Part shown: positions 58,911-64,000 of the stretch, one piece after another
Layout: every line of letters begins with the position of its first letter
How positions within the stretch are numbered: the stretch's first letter is position 1
Assembly (NCBI RefSeq): GCF_902506505.1
Contig: NZ_LR733406.1
Span: 2,466,826-2,530,825, forward strand
Direction of reading: 5' to 3'
DNA length: 64,000 nt
Source: Pseudomonas sp. 8AS
GTDB taxonomy: Bacteria; Pseudomonadota; Gammaproteobacteria; Pseudomonadales; Pseudomonadaceae
The notes under the pieces: model-generated
Database searches by the model: none
Told to the model about the DNA's origin: nothing
What the model saw: the letters and a program-made list of their open reading frames with translations, nothing else
Made by a program: the position numbers and the translations under genes

Positions 58911-61346
58911 ATGGGCAAAATCCAACAAGACACCTGGCCGGTGATCCGCGATCTGCGCGATTTCGATACGCGCAGCGGCAACCGTCTCGAGCGCCTGGTG
59001 TTCAACCACCGCGGGCTGTTCGTCCTGCTCATGGTGCTGACCACCCTGGTGCTGGGCTATATGGCCGCGACCCGTCTGGAGCTGCGTCCCAGCTTCGAGA
59101 AGATGATCCCGCAGAGCCAGCCCTACATCCGCAACTACCTGGACAACCGCGCCTCGCTGCGCGGCCTGGGCAACTCGGTGCGGGTGGTGGTGGAGAACAC
59201 CCAGGGCGACATCTTCGACCCCGAGTACCTGGAGACCCTCAAACAGGTCAACGACAAGCTGTTCCTCGCCCCGGGCGTGGACCGCGCCTGGATGAAGTCG
59301 CTGTGGACGCCTGCGGTGCGCTGGACCGAGGTCACCGAGGAAGGCTTCCAGGGCGGCCCGGTGATGCCCGACAGCTACAGTGGCAAGCCCGAGGACATCG
59401 AGCAGCTGCGGCAGAACATCACCCGCGCCGGCATAGTCGGCAGCCTGGTGGCCAGCGATTTCAAGTCGACCATGCTGATCGTGCCGCTGCTGGACCGCGA
59501 CACCGCCACCGGCAAGGGCATCGACTACCACCAGTTCTCGCGCATGCTCGAGGAGCAGCTGCGTGACCAGGTCGAGTTCGCCGGCGACAGCGATGCGCGG
59601 GCCTCGGGCGAGGAGGGCGGCGGCAAGTACAAGATCCGCGTGATCGGCTTCGCCAAGCTGGTCGGCGACCTGATCGACGGCCTGATCCAGGTGATGCTGT
59701 TTTTCGCCCTGGCGGTGGTCACCTCGATCGCCATCATCTACCTCTACACCCGCTGCATCCGCAGCACCCTGCTGGTGATCGGCTGCTCGCTGATGGCGGT
59801 GGTCTGGCAGCTGGGCCTGGTCGCCTGGCTGGGCTACGCCATCGACCCCTACTCGATCCTGGTGCCCTTCCTGATCTTCGCCATCGGCGTGTCCCACGCG
59901 GCGCAGAAGATGAACGGCATCATGCAGGACATCGGCCGCGGCACCCACAAGCTGGTGGCGGCGCGCTACACCTTCCGCCGCCTGTTCATCGCCGGGGTCA
60001 CCGCGCTGCTGGCCGACGCCGTGGGCTTCGCCGTGCTGATGCTGATCGACATCCCGGTGATCCAGGACCTGGCCATCACCGCCAGCATCGGCGTGGCCGT
60101 ACTGATCTTCACCTCGCTGCTGATGATGCCGGTGGCGCTGTCCTACGTCGGTGTCGGCCGCAAGGCCGCCGAGCGGGCGCTGAAGATCGACAACCGCGCC
60201 GCCCAGCATCGCGGCTTCGGCAAGCTGTGGGACCTGCTCGACCGCTTCACCACCCGCAAGTGGGCCACCGGCGCGGTGCTGATCGGCCTGCTGATGGGCA
60301 TCGGCGGCTTCATGGTCAGCCTGCAGCTGAAGATCGGCGATCTGGACAGCGGCGCTCCGGAGCTGCGCGCCGACTCGCGCTACAACCGCGACAACGCCTA
60401 CATCACCAGCCACTACGCGCTGTCCAGCGATCTGTTCGCGGTGATGATCAAGACCGCTCCCGAAGGCTGCCTGAACTACGACACCCTGATCCTGGCCGAC
60501 CGCCTGGCCTGGGAGCTGCAGCAGCATCCGGGGGTGCAGACCACGGTGTCGCTGGTCAACGCGGTGCGCCAGATCACCGCCGGCTCCTTCGAGGGCAACC
60601 CGAAGATGGCCAGCATCCAGCGCAACCAGGACATGCTCAACTACGCGGCGCAGCAGGCCTCGGTCAACGCCCCCGAGCTGTTCAACACCGACTGCTCGCT
60701 GATGCCGGTGATCGCCTACCTCAAGGACCACAAGGCCGAGACCCTCGACCAGGTGGTGGCCATCGCCGACCAGTTCGCCCGCGACAACAGCACGCCGGAG
60801 CGCCAGTTCCTGCTGGCTGCCGGTAGCGCCGGGATCGAGGCGGCGACCAACATCGTGGTGCGCGAGGCCAACCGCACCATGCTGCTGTACGTGTACCTGG
60901 CGGTGGCGCTGTTCTGCCTGTTCACCTTCCGCAGCTGGCGCGCCATGCTGGTGGCGCTGCTGCCGCTGGTGCTGACCTCGATCCTCTGCGAGGCGCTGAT
61001 GGTGTGGATGGGCATCGGCGTGAAGGTCGCCACCCTGCCGGTGATCGCCCTGGGCGTGGGTATCGGTGTGGACTATGCGCTGTACCTGCTCAGCGTGCAG
61101 CTGCACTACCAGCGCCAGGGCATGTCGCTGTCCGACGCCTACCAGAACGCCATCGCCTTCACCGGCCGGGTGGTCGGCCTGGTCGGCATCACCCTGGCCG
61201 CCGGCGTGGTGTGCTGGGCCTGGTCGCCGATCAAGTTCCAGGCCGACATGGGCATCCTGCTGACCTTCATGTTCCTGTGGAACATGCTCGGTGCGCTGAT
61301 CCTGATCCCGGCGCTGTCGCACTTCCTGCTCAAGAGCAAGGCGTGA
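58911..61346 (+). CDS. MMPL/RND-family transporter (copy 2)
   Basis: An 811-residue inner-membrane pump with two RND halves. GVSHAAQKMNGIMQD in the first half, SGAPELRADSRYNRDNA between halves and GVGIGVDYALYLLSVQ in the second parallel the 13993 protein. The end ADMGILLTFMFLWNMLGALI is the same as in the other two copies. It is the last gene of the site-D operon and is followed by a terminator. It is proposed to move the same class of hydrophobic compound as its outer-membrane and periplasmic partners. Confidence 0.93.
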   Translation: MGKIQQDTWPVIRDLRDFDTRSGNRLERLVFNHRGLFVLLMVLTTLVLGYMAATRLELRPSFEKMIPQSQPYIRNYLDNRASLRGLGNSVRVVVENTQGDIFDPEYLETLKQVNDKLFLAPGVDRAWMKSLWTPAVRWTEVTEEGFQGGPVMPDSYSGKPEDIEQLRQNITRAGIVGSLVASDFKSTMLIVPLLDRDTATGKGIDYHQFSRMLEEQLRDQVEFAGDSDARASGEEGGGKYKIRVIGFAKLVGDLIDGLIQVMLFFALAVVTSIAIIYLYTRCIRSTLLVIGCSLMAVVWQLGLVAWLGYAIDPYSILVPFLIFAIGVSHAAQKMNGIMQDIGRGTHKLVAARYTFRRLFIAGVTALLADAVGFAVLMLIDIPVIQDLAITASIGVAVLIFTSLLMMPVALSYVGVGRKAAERALKIDNRAAQHRGFGKLWDLLDRFTTRKWATGAVLIGLLMGIGGFMVSLQLKIGDLDSGAPELRADSRYNRDNAYITSHYALSSDLFAVMIKTAPEGCLNYDTLILADRLAWELQQHPGVQTTVSLVNAVRQITAGSFEGNPKMASIQRNQDMLNYAAQQASVNAPELFNTDCSLMPVIAYLKDHKAETLDQVVAIADQFARDNSTPERQFLLAAGSAGIEAATNIVVREANRTMLLYVYLAVALFCLFTFRSWRAMLVALLPLVLTSILCEALMVWMGIGVKVATLPVIALGVGIGVDYALYLLSVQLHYQRQGMSLSDAYQNAIAFTGRVVGLVGITLAAGVVCWAWSPIKFQADMGILLTFMFLWNMLGALILIPALSHFLLKSKA

Positions 61347-61358
61347 GTCAACCGGGTG

Positions 61359-61380
61359 AGCGCCCCCTGCGGGCGCTTTC
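61359..61380 (+). terminator. Terminator after MMPL copy 2
   Basis: AGCGCCC and GGGCGCT around CCTGC, then TTCC. Confidence 0.6.
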
Positions 61381-61401
61381 CTGGCACCACGCCCTGCGCC
61401 T

Positions 61402-62232
61402 GTGAGCGTGCCTGTGCTGAACCTGTCCATGCCCCTCGCCGAACTGCACCAGGCCGGCCGCCTGCCTGGCCGGCTTGGCCTGCCCTGGCTTGCCGGGTTG
61501 CTGTTGTGCCTGGGCGGTTCGGCCCTGGCGGCGGATTTCTCGGTCTGCGTCAGCGACGAGGAATTTCCACCCTTCACCCATCCGCGCCACGAAAGCCAGA
61601 GCCAGCAGCTGATCAGGCGGGCAGCCGAACGCCAGGGTCTGCGGGTGACCTTCGTCGCCCAGCCCTGGCGGCGCTGCCTGGCCGGGGTGCGGCGCGATCT
61701 GTACAGCGCCGTGGCTGGCGCGGCCGCCACCACGGAATATCGGCAGTTCATGGCTTTTCCGCTGCTGGCCGGGGAGCCGGATCCGCGGCGCGCGCTGGGT
61801 ACGACGCGGATCGTGGTATTTCGCACCCGCGGCAGCCATGCCGACTGGAATGGCCGGCGATTTCGCGGGCTCGACAAGCCGCTGCTGTATCTCTCCGGAC
61901 GCACGACGCTCAAGGTGCTGCTGGAGGGCATGGCTGTCCCCACGGTCGATACCGCGCGCAACTCCAGACAGCTGGCGCTCATGCTGCAGAAGGAGCGTGG
62001 CAGCCTGGCGATCGACCATGAGCACCAGGTCGAGCGGCTGCTCGCCATGCCGGAGTTTCGCGGTCGCCTGGAGGTCCTGCCGGCCCCCCTGGCCGAAGGA
62101 GCCATCTACCTGGCCGTGGGCCGGCAGGTGTACGAGAGCCACAGCCAGACCGTCGAAGCCATCTGGAACGATATCGCTGCCGCGCTACCCATGAACGGCC
62201 CGCCGTCACCAGGGGTTCATCGTCCGCGCTGA
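61402..62232 (+). CDS. Periplasmic solute-binding protein, family 3-like
   Basis: A ~276-residue exported protein. The hydrophobic LPWLAGLLLCLGGSALA is followed by the mature ADFSVCVSDEEFPPFTHP, the usual opening of family 3 binding proteins, and EAIWNDIA near the end. The Asp and Arg ligands for an amino-acid carboxylate are not obvious, so the ligand is unknown. The start is uncertain: GTG 61402, GTG 61408 and ATG 61429 are in frame and none has a good ribosome-binding site. No permease gene is adjacent. Confidence 0.75.
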   Translation: MSVPVLNLSMPLAELHQAGRLPGRLGLPWLAGLLLCLGGSALAADFSVCVSDEEFPPFTHPRHESQSQQLIRRAAERQGLRVTFVAQPWRRCLAGVRRDLYSAVAGAAATTEYRQFMAFPLLAGEPDPRRALGTTRIVVFRTRGSHADWNGRRFRGLDKPLLYLSGRTTLKVLLEGMAVPTVDTARNSRQLALMLQKERGSLAIDHEHQVERLLAMPEFRGRLEVLPAPLAEGAIYLAVGRQVYESHSQTVEAIWNDIAAALPMNGPPSPGVHRPR

Positions 62233-62274
62233 ACAACGGCGAGCATGGTTTGCCCGGTATTTCGCGGCGCGCAT

Positions 62275-62354
62275 GGGTAGGTTGGCGTTGAGCGCAACGA
62301 AGCCCAACAACCGGGGCAGGGTCTTTGGGCTTCGTCGCGCTGCGCCTCAACCCA
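62275..62354. repeat. REP-type palindromic element, second family
   Basis: GGGTAGGTTGGCGTTGAGCG..CGAAGCCCAA and, after a 17-nt spacer, TTGGGCTTCG..CTGCGCCTCAACCCA. It differs from the GTAGCCCGGAT family and is a known style of Pseudomonas intergenic palindrome. Confidence 0.75.
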
Positions 62355-62412
62355 ATCTGCGACGCTAAAGTCCCGCCCACGAAAGCGCGGCAAGCGCCAC
62401 ATGAAAATGCAA

Positions 62413-62435
62413 AAGCCCCGCACCAGGCGGGGCTT
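62413..62435 (-). terminator. Terminator of acnB
   Basis: Minus strand: AAGCCCCGC-CTGGT-GCGGGGCTT followed by TTGCATTTTC, 19 bp after the acnB stop. Confidence 0.8.
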
Positions 62436-62453
62436 CTGCATTGCAGCTAACGC

Positions 62454-64000
62454 TTAGACCTGAACGGCAGGGATCTTGGCGTTGGCCGCGGCTTCGCGGA
62501 ACTCGGCGATCTGGTCGAAGGAGAGGTAGCGGTAAACGTCGGCAGCCATGCTGTCGATGTCTTTCGCGTACTCCATGTACTCCTCGACGGTCGGCAGCTT
62601 ACCGGTGATCGAGGCGACCGCTGCCAGTTCGGCAGAGGCCAGGTACACGTTGGTGGCGTCGCCCAGACGGTTCGGGAAGTTACGGGTCGAGGTGGAGACC
62701 ACGGTCGAACCGGTCTGTACCCGCGCCTGGTTACCCATGCACAGCGAGCAGCCCGGCATTTCCAGGCGCGCGCCGGAGCGGCCGAAGATGCCGTAGTAGC
62801 CTTCCTCGGTCAGCTGGTGGACGTCCATCTTGGTCGGCGGCGCCAGCCACAGACGGGTCGGAATGCCGCCCTTGACCTTGTCCAGCAGCTTACCGGCAGC
62901 GCGGAAGTGACCGATGTTGGTCATGCACGAACCGATGAACACTTCGTCGATCTTCTGCCCGGCCACGCTGGACAGCAGGCGGGCGTCGTCCGGGTCGTTC
63001 GGCGCGCAGAGTACCGGCTCTTTGACCTCGGCCAGGTCGATCTCGATGATCTCGGCGTATTCGGCATCCTTGTCGGCTTCCAGCAGTTGCGGGTTGGCCA
63101 GCCAGGCTTCCATGGCCTGGGCGCGACGCTCCAGGGTGCGGGCATCGCCGTAGCCTTCGCCGATCATCCAGCGCAGCATGGTGATGTTGGAGCGCAGGTA
63201 CTCGGCGATGGCCTTTTCCGGCAGCTTGATGGTGCAACCGGCGGCGGAACGTTCGGCGGAGGCGTCGGACAGCTCGAAAGCCTGCTCGACGGTCAGCTCG
63301 TCCAGACCTTCGATCTCCAGGATGCGGCCGGAGAAGGCGTTGATCTTGCCCTTCTTCTCGACGGTCAGCAGGCCCTGCTTGATCGCGTAGTAAGGGATGG
63401 CGTGTACCAGGTCACGCAGGGTGATGCCCGGCTGCAGCTTGCCCTTGAAACGCACCAGCACCGACTCCGGCATGTCCAGCGGCATGACGCCGGTGGCGGC
63501 GGCGAAGGCGACCAGGCCGGAACCGGCCGGGAAGGAGATACCCAGCGGGAAGCGGGTGTGCGAGTCGCCACCGGTACCGACGGTATCCGGCAGCAGCATG
63601 CGGTTCAGCCAGCTGTGGATGATGCCGTCGCCGGGCTTGAGGGAGACGCCGCCGCGATTGCGCATGAAGTCGGGCAGGCTGTGGTGGGTCTTCACATCCA
63701 CCGGCTTGGGGTAGGCGGCGGTGTGGCAGAAGGACTGCATCACCAGGTCGGCGGAGAAGCCCAGGCACGCCAGGTCCTTCAGCTCGTCGCGGGTCATCGG
63801 GCCGGTGGTGTCCTGCGAGCCGACGGTGGTCATCTTCGGTTCGCAGTAGGTGCCGGGGCGGATGCCTTCGACGCCGCAGGCGCGGCCGACCATCTTCTGC
63901 GCCAGGGTGAAGCCCTTGCCGCTGTCGGCCGGGGCTTGCGGCTTCTTGAACAGGGTGGACGGCGCCAGGCCCAGCTCGGCGCGGGCCTTCTCGGTCAGGC
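62454..64000 (-). CDS. acnB: Aconitate hydratase B, C-terminal part (5' end outside window)
   Basis: The last ~515 residues of bifunctional aconitase/2-methylisocitrate dehydratase AcnB. The [4Fe-4S] ligands are in [14 protein letters not shown] and [30 protein letters not shown] and the closing region match the C-terminal half of AcnB (usual length ~865). The frame is open to the window edge. It is a housekeeping TCA-cycle gene and marks the return to the core chromosome. Confidence 0.97.
   Translation of the reverse strand, partial: LTEKARAELGLAPSTLFKKPQAPADSGKGFTLAQKMVGRACGVEGIRPGTYCEPKMTTVGSQDTTGPMTRDELKDLACLGFSADLVMQSFCHTAAYPKPVDVKTHHSLPDFMRNRGGVSLKPGDGIIHSWLNRMLLPDTVGTGGDSHTRFPLGISFPAGSGLVAFAAATGVMPLDMPESVLVRFKGKLQPGITLRDLVHAIPYYAIKQGLLTVEKKGKINAFSGRILEIEGLDELTVEQAFELSDASAERSAAGCTIKLPEKAIAEYLRSNITMLRWMIGEGYGDARTLERRAQAMEAWLANPQLLEADKDAEYAEIIEIDLAEVKEPVLCAPNDPDDARLLSSVAGQKIDEVFIGSCMTNIGHFRAAGKLLDKVKGGIPTRLWLAPPTKMDVHQLTEEGYYGIFGRSGARLEMPGCSLCMGNQARVQTGSTVVSTSTRNFPNRLGDATNVYLASAELAAVASITGKLPTVEEYMEYAKDIDSMAADVYRYLSFDQIAEFREAAANAKIPAVQV

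Noticed and set aside
57561-62105. A 4.5-kb open frame on the minus strand opposite YCF48 and MMPL copy 2
   Set aside because: It is antisense to two well-supported genes, has low-complexity His/Gln/Gly/Ala-rich translation and no domain; it is a by-product of high GC.
1-64000. CRISPR arrays, insertion sequences and rRNA genes
   Set aside because: No regularly spaced repeats, transposase frames with terminal repeats, or rRNA signatures were seen in the window.

Overview
The window is GC-rich Pseudomonas-type chromosome (Gammaproteobacteria). This rests on an acnB-type aconitase at the right edge, NudE, an Aer-like chemoreceptor, an arabinose-binding-domain AraC regulator, Pseudomonas-style REP palindromes, and the 3' end of a Pseudomonas-like tRNA-Val.

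Left block (1-29,100) is a steroid-catabolism locus. Three enzymes identify it: a P. putida-type ketosteroid isomerase (Tyr14/Asp38/Asp101), a 3-ketosteroid dehydrogenase of the KstD family, and a KshA-type Rieske 9alpha-hydroxylase. Around them lie a complete beta-oxidation set (paired acyl-CoA dehydrogenases, MaoC hydratase, SDR, thiolase), further SDRs, an OYE-type flavoprotein, an HSL-type hydrolase, a broken RibBA-like gene, a secreted SurE and an envelope module (YCF48 propeller, MMPL/RND pump, DUF1302 barrel, DUF1329 protein). A LuxR-type regulator (27018-28190, TeiR-like) sits at its right side. Nine near-perfect copies of a 16-bp palindrome, T(A/C)GTCC-N4-GGAC(G/T)A, each lie 60-105 bp upstream of a start codon in this block and were not seen elsewhere in the window. 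I infer that they are the regulator's operators. Two of them place nudE and an uncatalogued 51-residue membrane protein in the regulon.

Middle block (29,273-33,370) looks like a small decayed island. It starts with a tRNA-Val 3' fragment and terminator, followed by the remnant C-terminus of a tyrosine recombinase, then tetR, an NAD-binding oxidoreductase, an MFS pump and a nitroreductase. It ends in a second, diverged copy of the terminator repeat. A perfect GGAACGATCGTTCC palindrome and a near-copy mark the TetR operators.

Right block (33,580-61,400) is a second catabolic locus. It has two TauD-type dioxygenase/BKACE (DUF849) pairs around a quinone oxidoreductase, then MFS, FrnE-like, Rieske ferredoxin and YeiH genes, an unusual PhaC with a Lys/Ala/Pro-rich N-terminal extension, a 3-oxoacid CoA-transferase, another MFS pump, an SDR and an AraC regulator. 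An Aer-like receptor and a GGDEF/EAL protein follow. A second complete envelope module (hydrolase, DUF1302, DUF1329, YCF48, MMPL) closes the block. Four copies of a 40-bp direct-repeat element, aligned without gaps, precede TauD1, the quinone oxidoreductase, the AraC/Aer intergenic region and the hydrolase; I infer that they are the AraC operators. The substrate of this second regulon is unknown.

The window closes with a solute-binding protein, a REP element and acnB. The two catabolic regulons thus each carry their own copy of the same four-protein envelope module, and each has a readable operator.
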